Part shown: piece by piece, positions 46,367 to 55,294 of the stretch
Numbering within the stretch: position 1 is the first letter of the stretch
Layout: the number at the start of each line of letters is the position of its first letter
NCBI RefSeq assembly: GCF_001458595.1
Contig: NZ_LN890328.1
Coordinates: 724,498 to 788,497 of the forward strand
Length of the DNA: 64,000 bases
Source: Clostridium neonatale
Lineage (GTDB): Bacteria > Bacillota > Clostridia > Clostridiales > Clostridiaceae
Direction of reading: 5' to 3'
Translations under genes and position numbers: made by a program
The notes under the pieces: generated by a model
The model's input: only the letters and a program-made list of their open reading frames with translations
What the model was told of the DNA's origin: nothing
Databases searched by the model: none

Positions 46367-47209
46367 ATGGAATTAAAAATGGATTTTAATCAATTTAACA
46401 ATATTGTAGAAAAAGAAGGGCTGGATTCCGCAATAAAATATAAGAATGAGTATATACCAAAAAGATTATTCCAATATAATGCTTTATTAGATAAAAGATA
46501 TAATAATTATATAGAAAAGAATGAAAAAAAATTAGAGTCATTAAAGGAAAACAAAATTTATGTTACTAATTATAGATGCTTTAATGATCCATTTGAATTT
46601 GAAATGCTTTCAGTAGACATGGATAAATTACAAAAAGAAAATTATGATATTAAAGAAATAGATAAATTCTTAAATGCATTTAAAAATAAAATTCTTGTAG
46701 CATGTTTTACAACAATAAATGATAATATGCCTATGTGGGCACATTATGCTAACAATCATAAAGGATATTGTGTAGAATATGAGATAAATGATACAGAAAA
46801 AATATATCCTGTATTTTATGAGCAATTCAGAAATAATAATTCTAAAGAGTTAACAAATATGGTTAGAGAACTTTATGATTATTATAGTAATTTAAATAAT
46901 CATAAAGAAGAATTCTATAAAATATTTTCTTATTTTTATTTATCTTTATGTTGTAAAAATAAGTTTTGGGAATATGAAAATGAGTATAGGATGTTATATA
47001 AAACAGATGAAATTGAAGTAAATATAGAAAAGGTAATTAAAATAGAAGATGAAGATATGAATGTAAAATCTATATATATTGGATATAAATGTGAAGATGA
47101 TTATGTGAATGAATTGATTAATATATCAAAGAAGATAAAATGTAATGTATATAAGATGGATTTCAATAAATATGGTGTAGACTATAAATTAATAAGTAAG
47201 CAGATTTAA
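46367..47209 (+). CDS. DUF2971 domain protein
   Basis: The 280-aa soluble protein has the DUF2971 signature: a lead-in RLFQYNALLD, then IYVTNYRCFNDPFEFEM, VACFTTINDNMPMWAHYANNHKGYCVEYEI and CCKNKFWEYENEYRMLY. The conserved FND, WAHYA and GYC elements are present. The family's biochemical function is unknown to me; members are common in accessory regions. It is monocistronic with AAGGAG upstream and a terminator after it. Confidence 0.82.
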   Translation: MELKMDFNQFNNIVEKEGLDSAIKYKNEYIPKRLFQYNALLDKRYNNYIEKNEKKLESLKENKIYVTNYRCFNDPFEFEMLSVDMDKLQKENYDIKEIDKFLNAFKNKILVACFTTINDNMPMWAHYANNHKGYCVEYEINDTEKIYPVFYEQFRNNNSKELTNMVRELYDYYSNLNNHKEEFYKIFSYFYLSLCCKNKFWEYENEYRMLYKTDEIEVNIEKVIKIEDEDMNVKSIYIGYKCEDDYVNELINISKKIKCNVYKMDFNKYGVDYKLISKQI

Positions 47210-47258
47210 GAAGAGCATTAGTTACATATAAAAAAGAAAATAACTATAATTAAAATAA

Positions 47259-47305
47259 AAATGTGAGAGACAAGCTGAATTAATGTTTCTCACATTTAAT
47301 TTTTA
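47259..47305 (+). terminator. Terminator after the DUF2971 gene
   Basis: AAATGTGAGA and TCTCACATTT pair around a 19-nt loop, followed by AATTTTTAT. Confidence 0.7.
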
Positions 47306-47450
47306 TATTAGTAACTATAAAATATAAGTGGAATATTATATTTTATAGCAATAATTGTTAATATTATAATTTGAATAGATAAAAAAATGGATGCCACATT
47401 TATTAAACATAACAGGTATGCAGTGAGATCGATAGTTATAGGAGGAAGAT

Positions 47451-47975
47451 ATGATATCTTTAAGCAAAATAAAAGAAGATGATTTGTATCTATTGGGAAA
47501 GTGGCGAATTAATAATAAATTTTTAAACAAACATAGCTCAGAAATTCGACTTAATCTAGAAAAAGAAAGAATATGGTTTAATAAAATTATGACTGATGAA
47601 CTGTGCAAATATTGGATTATAGATATTAATAATATAAAAATAGGTGTGATAAATATAAATAATATAGATATAAAAAATAAGGAATGTTGTTTAGAATATA
47701 GCATACAAGATATACATTTTAAAGAAAGAGATATGATTTATACTATAATATTTTATATTTGTGATTATATTTTTAATGTGATGAACCTGGACAAAATATA
47801 TTGTAATGTTCATAGGTTTGATAAATTTAATATTAAACTTTTAAAAAGGATTGGTAATGAGATAAAAGATAGTATAATGTATTGTGATAAGGACTTAATT
47901 AATATATGTATAGATAGAAAAGACTGTCAAACTTTAAAAGATAAAGATTTTTTAGAAAAGATATTTATAGAATAA
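47451..47975 (+). CDS. GNAT-family N-acetyltransferase
   Basis: The 174-aa protein has the layout of RimJ/PseH-like GNAT enzymes: LSKIKEDDLYLLGKWRINN at the start, KYWIIDINNIKIGVININNI as the beta core, and a Cys-containing LEYSI strand. The acetyl-CoA loop is poorly conserved. The acceptor is unknown. AGGAGGAAG precedes the ATG. Confidence 0.72.
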   Translation: MISLSKIKEDDLYLLGKWRINNKFLNKHSSEIRLNLEKERIWFNKIMTDELCKYWIIDINNIKIGVININNIDIKNKECCLEYSIQDIHFKERDMIYTIIFYICDYIFNVMNLDKIYCNVHRFDKFNIKLLKRIGNEIKDSIMYCDKDLINICIDRKDCQTLKDKDFLEKIFIE

Positions 47976-48043
47976 AATAATGAAAATTGACTAAAAAAAA
48001 TAACTATGGTAATATATGCATGTTAATAGAATTTATTTTGATG

Positions 48044-48079
48044 GCTGAGAATTAGGTTATATCTAATTTTCAGCTTTTA
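48044..48079 (+). terminator. Terminator upstream of the IS6-family element
   Basis: GCTGAGAATTAG and CTAATTTTCAGC form a 12-bp stem (one G-U) with a 7-nt loop and TTTTA tail, about 70 bp after the acetyltransferase stop. Confidence 0.8.
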
Positions 48080-48090
48080 TTAAAATTAAA

Positions 48091-48098
48091 AAATATCA
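48091..48098. repeat. Target-site duplication of the IS6-family element, left copy
   Basis: AAATATCA occurs here and again at 49375-49382, exactly next to the two ends of the element. Eight base pairs is the length typical of IS6 insertions. Confidence 0.88.
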
Positions 48099-49374
48099 GA
48101 TTCTGTTAGGTTGTTATGAAAAAATAGCTTAACATTTCGTAGAATTACTCGCTCTTTGAAAATTATATAAGTTTGATTAATTTATTGCATGGCAAACAAG
48201 CTTGCAATAAATAGGATTTTTGCAGGTTAATCAAAGATATTGATTAACTAAATTAAGCAGCAACAAACCAAGAATGTTTAGATTTGCTATCGCTAGCGAA
48301 GCCGGCAACTTCAGCTGGAGTATGATTGTTTAATGATCCATGAGGTCTTATAAAGTTATAGTGAAAGATAAATACAGATATTAAGTTATTAGCTTTCTCG
48401 AATGAATTAAAGCCTTTTTTAGCTTTATACCAAGCTTTAAAAGTTTTATTGAAAGATTCTATAAGATTATTACTTGTATCACTGGACATTGGTGCTACAG
48501 GAATATGCTTAGTATTTGGCAAAACTTTAGCTACAGCTTGATTATATGAAGGCAATCTATCAGTAATGAAATTACTAGGTTCACCAAACTTTTTAGCTTG
48601 ATTAATTAGAGTAAAAGCAGAATCTTCACTACGTGATTTCGTAAGATGAAATGCTAATATGAAGCGTGTTTCTGAGTCTATAGCAAGCCATAGATAATAC
48701 TTTTCGCCATTTATAAATACAACAGTTTCATCAGCGTGCCAATCGTCAGATTGAAGATTTAACTGATCTTTAAAGGAATCAGCTTTCAGATTGAAGAATG
48801 GTGCAAATTTATGAGCCCAACTCGCTATGGTTACATGGGATACTTTTATATTTGCTGTTGTATGTAGGAAATGTGCAATAGCTCGTGTTGATGTATTATT
48901 TAAGAAATATAATGTCAATGCTGTAAGAATAATATGTAACGGAAAGCGCATTCCTTTCATAGAAAGGGAGCCGGTTAGCTTTTCACTAGATGCATCATCA
49001 ATATTTAAATTATGATGATGTACAATTACATGATTACATTTTTTATTGCCACATTTATATCGATTATAGTGCTTATAAGAATGATGTAAGAATGTAGATT
49101 TACCACATTTAGGACACGTGGGGTATTTTGATTTCTTCGGCATGCTGACAGAGTCAGGAGCGAATTGGCGTTTGCAGTTCTTACATTGATATTTTTGGTT
49201 AGCCTGCTTATCCAAACCAAACTTATATAGTTGGTCAGAGTGACAGCGAGGACATTTTACTTTAGTTTTGTTCATTGTTCTTCTCTCCTTTTCTAGGGGG
49301 ATAATTGGTTCTAGTCAAACTTATTATATTTTCTAGTGTTGAGAAGAGCAATGTTCATATAACTTAACAGAACG
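48099..49374 (-). mobile_element. IS6-family insertion sequence (1276 bp)
   Basis: The ends carry inverted repeats that start GATTCTGTTAGG on the left and CGTTCTGTTAAG on the right (reverse complement); similarity continues to TATGAA with one indel. The core TTCTGTT is close to IS6-family ends. The element holds one intact DDE transposase on the reverse strand and is bounded by an 8-bp duplication. It is complete and looks recent. Confidence 0.92.
48253..49275 (-). CDS. IS6-family transposase with N-terminal zinc ribbons
   Basis: The 340-aa protein has two zinc-ribbon-like parts at the N-terminus (CPRCHSDQ to CKNCKRQF, and CPKCGKSTF to CGNKKC), then the DDE domain: DWHADETVVFINGEKYYLW with the first Asp, FITDRLPSYNQAV with the second, and NNLIESFNKTFKAWYK with the Glu. 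FIRPHGSLNNHTPAEVAGF closes the domain. All three catalytic residues are present, so it is probably active. Start site GGAGAG. Confidence 0.93.
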   Translation of the reverse strand: MNKTKVKCPRCHSDQLYKFGLDKQANQKYQCKNCKRQFAPDSVSMPKKSKYPTCPKCGKSTFLHHSYKHYNRYKCGNKKCNHVIVHHHNLNIDDASSEKLTGSLSMKGMRFPLHIILTALTLYFLNNTSTRAIAHFLHTTANIKVSHVTIASWAHKFAPFFNLKADSFKDQLNLQSDDWHADETVVFINGEKYYLWLAIDSETRFILAFHLTKSRSEDSAFTLINQAKKFGEPSNFITDRLPSYNQAVAKVLPNTKHIPVAPMSSDTSNNLIESFNKTFKAWYKAKKGFNSFEKANNLISVFIFHYNFIRPHGSLNNHTPAEVAGFASDSKSKHSWFVAA

Positions 49375-49382
49375 AAATATCA
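49375..49382. repeat. Target-site duplication of the IS6-family element, right copy
   Basis: Second copy of AAATATCA. It ends 16 bp before the eamA start codon, just ahead of that gene's ribosome site. Confidence 0.88.
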
Positions 49383-49398
49383 TGAAAGGATAATTAAT

Positions 49399-50286
49399 AT
49401 GAAATTTGATAGTTTAAGTGACAGAAGCAAGGGTATATTCTTTATTGTAATGTCAGCTTTTGGATTTGCTATGATGTCCGCATTTGTTAAATTATCAGGA
49501 GATTTACCATCACTTCAAAAAACTTTTTTTAGGAATATAGTTTCGGTAGCAGTTGCAGCATCGATAATTATTAAAAATAAAGGGACATTTTTTGGGAAGA
49601 AAGAAAATCAAAAGCTTTTAATACTTAGGTCAACACTTGGAACATTAGGAATATTATTTAATTTTTATTCTATTGATAAATTAGTGTTGTCTGACGCAAA
49701 TATGCTAAATAAATTAAGTCCATTCTTTTCAATAATCTTTTCAACCATATTCTTAAAAGAAAAGATGAAGCCTAAGCAAGGAATTGTTGTAAGCATGGCA
49801 TGTACAGGGGCATTTATAGGTTCATTATTTATTATAAAACCATCTTTTAATCTTGAAACTATACCGGCATTAATTGGACTTTTAGGCGGAATAAGTGCAG
49901 CAGGTGCATATACTTGTGTAAGAGGTTTGGGAAATAAAGAGAAACCGAACACTATAGTATTTTATTTTTCGTTCTTTTCAAGCATGGTTACGCTTCCGCT
50001 TATGTTAGGAGTATATAAACCAATGAGTATTCAACAACTAGCTTATTTATTATTAGCGGGTGTATTTGCAAGTTTAGGGCAATTTGGAATTACACTAGCG
50101 TATAAATTTGCTCCGGCAAAAGAGATATCAATATTTGATTATACAAATATTATCTTCTCAGCTTTAATTAGTTTAATACTTTTTGGCGTATTACCAGATT
50201 GGGTAAGTGTAGTAGGATATGTTATTATATTTCTTGCATCATTTGCAATATTTGCATTTAATAAAAAACTTGATAAGGAAAAATAA
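49399..50286 (+). CDS. EamA/DMT-family transporter
   Basis: The 295-aa protein has ten membrane segments in two EamA repeats (FIVMSAFGFAMMSAFVKLSG near the start; ALIGLLGGISAAGAYTCVRG starting the second). Such proteins export amino acids, nucleotide precursors or metabolites. The AAAGGA site 8 bp upstream is intact, but the IS6 element sits right before it, so the native promoter has been displaced. Expression may now depend on outward transcription from the IS or be lost. Confidence 0.87.
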   Translation: MKFDSLSDRSKGIFFIVMSAFGFAMMSAFVKLSGDLPSLQKTFFRNIVSVAVAASIIIKNKGTFFGKKENQKLLILRSTLGTLGILFNFYSIDKLVLSDANMLNKLSPFFSIIFSTIFLKEKMKPKQGIVVSMACTGAFIGSLFIIKPSFNLETIPALIGLLGGISAAGAYTCVRGLGNKEKPNTIVFYFSFFSSMVTLPLMLGVYKPMSIQQLAYLLLAGVFASLGQFGITLAYKFAPAKEISIFDYTNIIFSALISLILFGVLPDWVSVVGYVIIFLASFAIFAFNKKLDKEK

Positions 50287-50290
50287 GATT

Positions 50291-50330
50291 AATGGCAACA
50301 GGAAAGCAAATCCTGTTGCCATTGATTTTA
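50291..50330 (+). terminator. Terminator after eamA
   Basis: AATGGCAACAGGA and TCCTGTTGCCATT form a 13-bp perfect stem with a 7-nt loop, then GATTTTAT. Confidence 0.83.
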
Positions 50331-50379
50331 TAAGAATATTTTAGTGATTTTAATTATATAAAAATTTTTTATATAAGAC

Positions 50380-50408
50380 TTGACAACATTATCAATATAA
50401 TTTAATAT
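50380..50408 (+). promoter_or_regulatory. Promoter of the flavodoxin operon
   Basis: A perfect TTGACA (50380-50385) is followed 17 bp later by TAATAT (50403-50408). Confidence 0.6.
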
Positions 50409-50415
50409 ACTAATT

Positions 50416-50434
50416 GATAATGATTTTCAAAAAT
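50416..50434 (+). promoter_or_regulatory. Fur-box-like site before the flavodoxin gene
   Basis: The sequence starting GATAATGATTTTCA matches the 19-bp Fur consensus at 13 positions, including the first nine. ATTGATAA occurs at 50413 and 50436, and its reverse complement TTATCAAT at 50389, so several overlapping half-sites surround the promoter. Iron repression by Fur is likely. Confidence 0.6.
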
Positions 50435-50455
50435 AATTGATAAGGGGATGGAAAT

Positions 50456-50872
50456 ATGAAAATAGTCTATTGGTCAGGAACAGGTAACACAGAAAAGATG
50501 GCTGAACTTATAAAAAGAGGAATTGAAGAAGCTGGCAAAGAAGCTGAAATGATTTCGGTTTCAGAAGCTAATGTGGAAGAGGTATTGAAAGAAGAAATTT
50601 TAATATTGGGATGTTCAGCTATGGGAGATGAGGTGTTAGAGGAAGGAGAATTTGAACCATTCATAGAGGAAATTTCAAGTAAAATCTCTGGTAAAAAGGT
50701 AGCTCTATTTGGCTCTTACGGATGGGGTGATGGCCAATGGATGAGAGATTGGCAAGAAAGAATGGAAGGTAATGGCTGCATAATAAATGAAGAACCGTTA
50801 ATAATACAAAATGAGCCAGATGACAGAGAAGAAGAATGTATAGAGTTTGGTAAAAAAGTAGCTAATTTATAA
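50456..50872 (+). CDS. Flavodoxin
   Basis: The 138-aa short-chain flavodoxin has the FMN phosphate loop SGTGNTEKM (residues 7-15), GCSAMGDEVLEE as the first aromatic-loop region, and FGSYGWGDGQWM around the second. It replaces ferredoxin as an electron carrier when iron is scarce. The Fur-like promoter and the DUF3793 gene downstream support an iron-limitation role. Ribosome site AAGGGGATGG. Confidence 0.93.
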   Translation: MKIVYWSGTGNTEKMAELIKRGIEEAGKEAEMISVSEANVEEVLKEEILILGCSAMGDEVLEEGEFEPFIEEISSKISGKKVALFGSYGWGDGQWMRDWQERMEGNGCIINEEPLIIQNEPDDREEECIEFGKKVANL

Positions 50873-50892
50873 TTTGAAAGTGATGTGGCATA

Positions 50893-51531
50893 ATGAAATA
50901 TCTAGATTTTTATAATAAGTTAAATTCAATGGAAGATGATGAATATATAGAAAATTATCTCTTATATAATACTTCCTTAATTATTGCAGGTGTCAAGCCA
51001 GCAGTTACAATAACTGTAAAGAAAAGTAATCATAGATTATATAATAGTTGGGTTAAATTTGGAACAAATTTCATTAATGAAATTAATTTGGAATATACTG
51101 AATTAAGGGAAAATATGGACTATATAATATTAATGATTTACGATAGACATGTTCTTGACAAAAATCTAAATATAAAAGAAAATAAGGAATTCTTAATAAA
51201 CTTAGGATATAAAGAGAATTTTATTATAGATGATTGCATAAAGAATTTAAAAAATAGATATAATAAATATCATTGTCCACATGAATTAGGATTATTTTTA
51301 GGGATACCATTTGAAGATGTTAAAGATTTTATGGAATGCAAAGAAAAAAAGTGTCTTTTATGTGGATATTGGAAGGTATACAACAATACGATTGAAGCAA
51401 AAAAGATATTTGATAAATATGATGAAATAAAAGAATATACTATAAAAAATATACTAAAAGGCAATAACTCATCGCATAGCCTTATAGTAAGTATAAAAGA
51501 CTCCTTTTATAATAATGTTAAATATATATAA
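50893..51531 (+). CDS. DUF3793 family protein
   Basis: The 212-aa protein shows the family pattern: a central LILMIYDRHVLD-like segment (here ILMIYDRHVLDKNL), HCPHELGLFLGIPFEDVKDF, and a Cys-rich CKEKKCLLCGYWKVY. DUF3793 proteins are frequently next to flavodoxins in clostridia, as here (20 bp apart). The function is unknown; a role in iron limitation or flavodoxin chemistry is inferred from the pairing. The ribosome site is weak (GTGATGTGG), suggesting translational coupling. Confidence 0.82.
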   Translation: MKYLDFYNKLNSMEDDEYIENYLLYNTSLIIAGVKPAVTITVKKSNHRLYNSWVKFGTNFINEINLEYTELRENMDYIILMIYDRHVLDKNLNIKENKEFLINLGYKENFIIDDCIKNLKNRYNKYHCPHELGLFLGIPFEDVKDFMECKEKKCLLCGYWKVYNNTIEAKKIFDKYDEIKEYTIKNILKGNNSSHSLIVSIKDSFYNNVKYI

Positions 51532-51561
51532 TGCTCCAAGATTTATAATTTTTAGATGATA

Positions 51562-51689
51562 ATTAATTTTGCACACAATTAATATATTATAAAAAAATAT
51601 ATCTTAAAATAATAATATATTTAAATATCCACACTATTCAAATATGTTATTAAAATTATTATTTAGTTCCGCACACAACTAAATAATAA
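51562..51689. other. Two hairpins with the same GCACAC loop in a 379-bp gap
   Basis: ATTAATT/AATTAAT (51562-51583) encloses TTGCACAC, and the 13-bp stem TTATTATTTAGTT/AACTAAATAATAA (51656-51689) encloses CCGCACAC. Stems differ in sequence but the loops share GCACAC. Neither is followed by a T tract. The rest of the gap contains only the terminator at 51789 and promoter-like AT-rich sequence. Confidence 0.4.
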
Positions 51690-51788
51690 AAGATAGATTA
51701 ATATAAAAATGACTATGTATAGTAAACACAGTACAAATAATTCAAAATTTATTATATTTAATCAAATGCATTTCATAAGATTACCATA

Positions 51789-51828
51789 AGGTTTATAAGA
51801 TAGATTTATCTTATAAACCTATTTTATT
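51789..51828 (+). terminator. Terminator in the gap before the second NUDIX gene
   Basis: AGGTTTATAAGATA and TATCTTATAAACCT form a 14-bp perfect stem with a 4-nt loop, then ATTTTATTG. It ends either the flavodoxin/DUF3793 transcript or an RNA that includes the twin hairpins. Confidence 0.78.
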
Positions 51829-51910
51829 GTATATAAAGTATAAATTGAAGTATAATTAATATTATAAGATAATATTAAAACTTGATATTTTATTTAAGGG
51901 AGCATAGTTT

Positions 51911-52444
51911 ATGGTATTTGATAAAATAATTGAAATAGAAAAAGTAAATGAATCCATAGGTAAAGTGAATTTTAGAGAAGCAGTAAGAGCGGTAATAATT
52001 AAAAATAATAAAATATTAATGGTAAATTCTAAAAATAAAGATTATAAATTTCCAGGAGGTGGAGTGAAAAAATATGAAGAAAAATTAGAGGCATTAAAAA
52101 GAGAAGTAGAAGAAGAAACAGGGTATGTTTGTTCGGACGTAAAAGATATTATAGGAATAGTAACAGAAAAAAGTAAAGACAGGTTTCATCACAATAAATT
52201 ATTTAAAATGATATCTTATTATTATATTGTGGAAGTTTCTGATGTACAAAAGGAACAGAAACTTGATGATTATGAAAAAGAATTAGAATTTAAACCAGTT
52301 TGGATAAATATAGAGGAAGCAATTTTGCAAAATAAATTAATTATAGAAGATAATATATCAAATATTCCAAACTGGATATATAGAGAAACATATGTTTTGA
52401 AAGAAATTGAAAATGCTATAAATAAAAATATTTTAAACTTTTAA
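51911..52444 (+). CDS. NUDIX hydrolase
   Basis: The 177-aa protein has a near-canonical Nudix box starting GGVKKYEEKLEALKREVEEE and ending TGY, with the REVEEE metal-binding core. The N-terminal REAVRAVIIKNNKILMVNS and C-terminal FKPVWINIEEAI fit the fold. The substrate is unknown. The stop overlaps the terminator stem. Confidence 0.87.
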   Translation: MVFDKIIEIEKVNESIGKVNFREAVRAVIIKNNKILMVNSKNKDYKFPGGGVKKYEEKLEALKREVEEETGYVCSDVKDIIGIVTEKSKDRFHHNKLFKMISYYYIVEVSDVQKEQKLDDYEKELEFKPVWINIEEAILQNKLIIEDNISNIPNWIYRETYVLKEIENAINKNILNF

Positions 52445-52476
52445 ATCACCTATATTTTTTAAGGTGATTTATTTTA
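52443..52476 (+). terminator. Terminator after the NUDIX gene
   Basis: AAATCACCT and AGGTGATTT pair with a 10-nt loop, followed by ATTTTAAT. Confidence 0.78.
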
Positions 52477-52555
52477 ATAAAAAATTAAAATTTAAAAGCA
52501 TACATATATAATTAAATATTGGTTTAGCCACACACATATTAAAAGGGGGATATGT

Positions 52556-53689
52556 ATGTCATTTAAAACATATTCATTGAAATTGGATAATAAAAGCTCA
52601 ATTGATTATTATAAAGATAGTAAAGCTGCAAAGGATTTATTTATGAATAAAGTTTTGCAGAAATGTAGTAAACTTATAAATGAATTTATGATGTTTATAG
52701 AAAGCAATGAGATTGAAAAACTACGATCTAGAGAAGAATATTTAATAGAAATTGTTTTAATAGGAGTTCTTGTTAATGAATACATAGATAATGCTAGAGC
52801 CTTTAAATATAAGCTCAATTATATTTTTACTATTTTAAATAGTATGCGAAAAAATGAAATATTAAAAATAAAAGTAGACAAGATAAGAGGAATATTGAAT
52901 ACGAAAATACTTTTAAAGTCTAAGAAAATAAATAAAGAAGTATCTATAAAAGATATGGAATATCTAATTAAGTGGCTTGAAGCTTCTGGAGACTTTAAAG
53001 AAGAAGGTATTAGAATAAAAAGATGGCATTTATTTTTTGTTGAATTAAAAGATGAAGATATATCAGAATTTATGATATTAAGCAATTTTTGTATAGATAA
53101 TTTATATAGTATTTCTGAAGATATACTAAGCAAATATGTGGCTAATGTAGACTTGTATTTAAAAAAATATAAAAGAGATCATAAATACAAAGAGAATATT
53201 ATATATTGTGGTAAAAGCAAATTACAGTATTATTTTAATATGGTCTGTAGTAAAATAATGAATGATATTTATAAAAATAGGTTTTTAAAAACCAGAGAAA
53301 AGATAGTTTTTTTACCATCTTGTATGAGGCAAAATAAATCAAAATGCTTAGGTATAAAAAGTGAAAAGGGGTTTGTATGCAAGTGTTGTTCAAAAAATTG
53401 TAATGTAAATATTATAAATGACCTAGGGAAAGCACTTCATTATTCTACATATGTAGTATCTCATGAAAGCTCATTTCTTAAATTGAAAGATAATAATAAT
53501 GGTGAAATTGGAATTATTGGAGTTGCATGTGTCTTAAATTTAATTTCTGGAGGGTGGAAAGCTATTAGAATGGGTTTTATACCACAATGTGTAATTTTAG
53601 ATGAATGTGGATGCTCAAAGCATTGGCTGGAAAGTTCTAAAATGAGTTATGCGAATACAGATTATATAAAAAAAATAATTAATGGATAG
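52556..53689 (+). CDS. DUF116 domain protein
   Basis: The C-terminal half of this 377-aa protein matches DUF116: VVFLP-type entry (here KIVFLPSCMRQNKSKC), a Cys-rich KGFVCKCCSKNCNVN, VSHESSFLK, and GIIGVACVLNLISGGWKAIR. The cysteines suggest a metal or Fe-S centre. The N-terminal about 200 residues are helical and unlike the short DUF116 proteins I know. Function is unknown. AAAAGGGGGA precedes the ATG. Its terminator was the target of the IS1182-family insertion. Confidence 0.75.
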   Translation: MSFKTYSLKLDNKSSIDYYKDSKAAKDLFMNKVLQKCSKLINEFMMFIESNEIEKLRSREEYLIEIVLIGVLVNEYIDNARAFKYKLNYIFTILNSMRKNEILKIKVDKIRGILNTKILLKSKKINKEVSIKDMEYLIKWLEASGDFKEEGIRIKRWHLFFVELKDEDISEFMILSNFCIDNLYSISEDILSKYVANVDLYLKKYKRDHKYKENIIYCGKSKLQYYFNMVCSKIMNDIYKNRFLKTREKIVFLPSCMRQNKSKCLGIKSEKGFVCKCCSKNCNVNIINDLGKALHYSTYVVSHESSFLKLKDNNNGEIGIIGVACVLNLISGGWKAIRMGFIPQCVILDECGCSKHWLESSKMSYANTDYIKKIING

Positions 53690-53704
53690 AAATATAAATA
53701 TAAA

Positions 53705-53738
53705 AGAACTTTAATAGTATTAAAGTTCTTTTATATTT
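53705..53738. repeat. 34-bp direct repeat, left copy (terminator of the DUF116 gene)
   Basis: The 34 bp from AGAACTTTAATAG to TTTTATATTT recur identically at 55295-55328. With the preceding ATAAA this copy forms a nearly perfect hairpin plus T-rich tail, the natural DUF116 terminator. It abuts the left end of the insertion element exactly. Confidence 0.88.
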
Positions 53739-55294
53739 CAGAGTGTTGACAACTAACTTCAAAATGAAGTTAGTTGTTTATTTTTATGTTAAAATATGAT
53801 AGTAAAAGTAAGGTGGTGTTTCATTATGATGGGAATTAAAAAGAAAGCAGATAGAACACAAATTGAAATGTTAAGTTTAGATGATCTTGTTCCTAAAAAT
53901 CATTTAGTTAGAAAAATAGATGCAGCAATAGATTTAAGTTTTATTTACGATGAAGTAAAAGATCTATACAAGCCTTACGGGCGCGAAAGCATTGATCCAG
54001 TAGTTTTGATAAAAATAGTAATGATTCAATATCTTTTTGGTATCCGTTCAATGAGACAAACACTTAAAGAAATTGAGGTTAATTTTGCATATCGTTGGTA
54101 TTTGGGATATAACATGCATGAACAATTACCTCATTTCTCAACATTTAGTAAAAACTATTCAAGAAGATTTAAAGATTCCGATTTATTTGAAACTATCTTT
54201 GCAAGAATATTGTGCGAAGTTAATAAATACGGTTTTATTGATGATGAGAATATCTTTATAGATGGAACACATATAAAAGCTAATGCTAATACTCATAAAT
54301 ATAGAAATGAAGTTATTGAAGAATCTGCAAGAGTATATGAAAAATCATTGAAAGAAGAAATTAATAAAGACAGAGAATTACATAATAAAAAACCACTTAA
54401 AGAAAAAGAAACTTCAGAAGAATTAAAAAAAAACATTAAAGTAAGCACTACCGATCCTGAAAGTGGATTATTTCATAAAGGTGAACATAAAAAAGTATTT
54501 GCATATACTGCTAACACAGCTTGCGATAAGAATAACTATATTTTAGGCTTTGAATTGACACCTGGGAATGTCCATGATTCAGTTTCATTTTGGGGAATAT
54601 ATGAAAAAGTTAAGAAAGAACATAGCAATGTGAATGGTATTGTTGTAGATTCGGGATATAAGATCCCTGCGATTGCGAAGCAAATAATTGATGATGGAAA
54701 GACACCAATAATGCCTTATAAACGCCCTATGACTAAACAAGGATTCTTCAAAAAATATGACTATGCTTATGATGAATACTATGATTGTTATATTTGCCCT
54801 AATAACCAAATATTAAAATATTCTACAACTAATAGAGACGGTTATAAAGAATATAAAAGTAACAAAAAGACTTGCGCTAATTGTCCATTTCTTAATCAAT
54901 GTACTCAAAGTAAAAATCATGTAAAAGTAATATGCAGGCATGTTTGGGAAGAATACATGGAGCAAGTAGAAGATATAAGACATATAAAAGGTATGAAAGA
55001 AATCTATATGTTACGAAGTCAAACAATTGAACGTGTATTTGCGGATGCAAAAGAAAAGCATGGTATGAGATATACACAATATCGTGGAATAAAAAAGGTT
55101 AAGATGGAGCTTAACCTCTTATTTGCATGCATGAATTTAAAAAAATTAGCCACATGGCTGGATCGGAATGGATTATTGCCTACCGGTTCGGACAATTTAT
55201 TGACCAATTTAATGAAAAATATAGAAAAAATTCTATTAATAATAGCAAAAGGGGTAAATGCAAATTTCATTTACCCTCTTTTGTCTACAAACTG
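53739..55294 (+). mobile_element. IS1182-family insertion sequence (1556 bp)
   Basis: The element begins CAGAGTGTTGACAA and ends, on the reverse complement, CAGTTTGTAGACAA; 11 of 14 terminal bases match. Just inside the left end is a hairpin (AACTAACTTC/GAAGTTAGTT, 53751-53775), and inside the right end another (GGGTAAATG/CATTTACCC). It is flanked by the 34-bp repeats. As I recall, IS1182-family duplications vary widely in length and such elements often target hairpins, which fits. Confidence 0.88.

Noticed and set aside
54073..54261. Second forward frame inside the IS1182-family transposase
   Set aside because: Different frame inside an intact transposase; no sign of programmed frameshifting.
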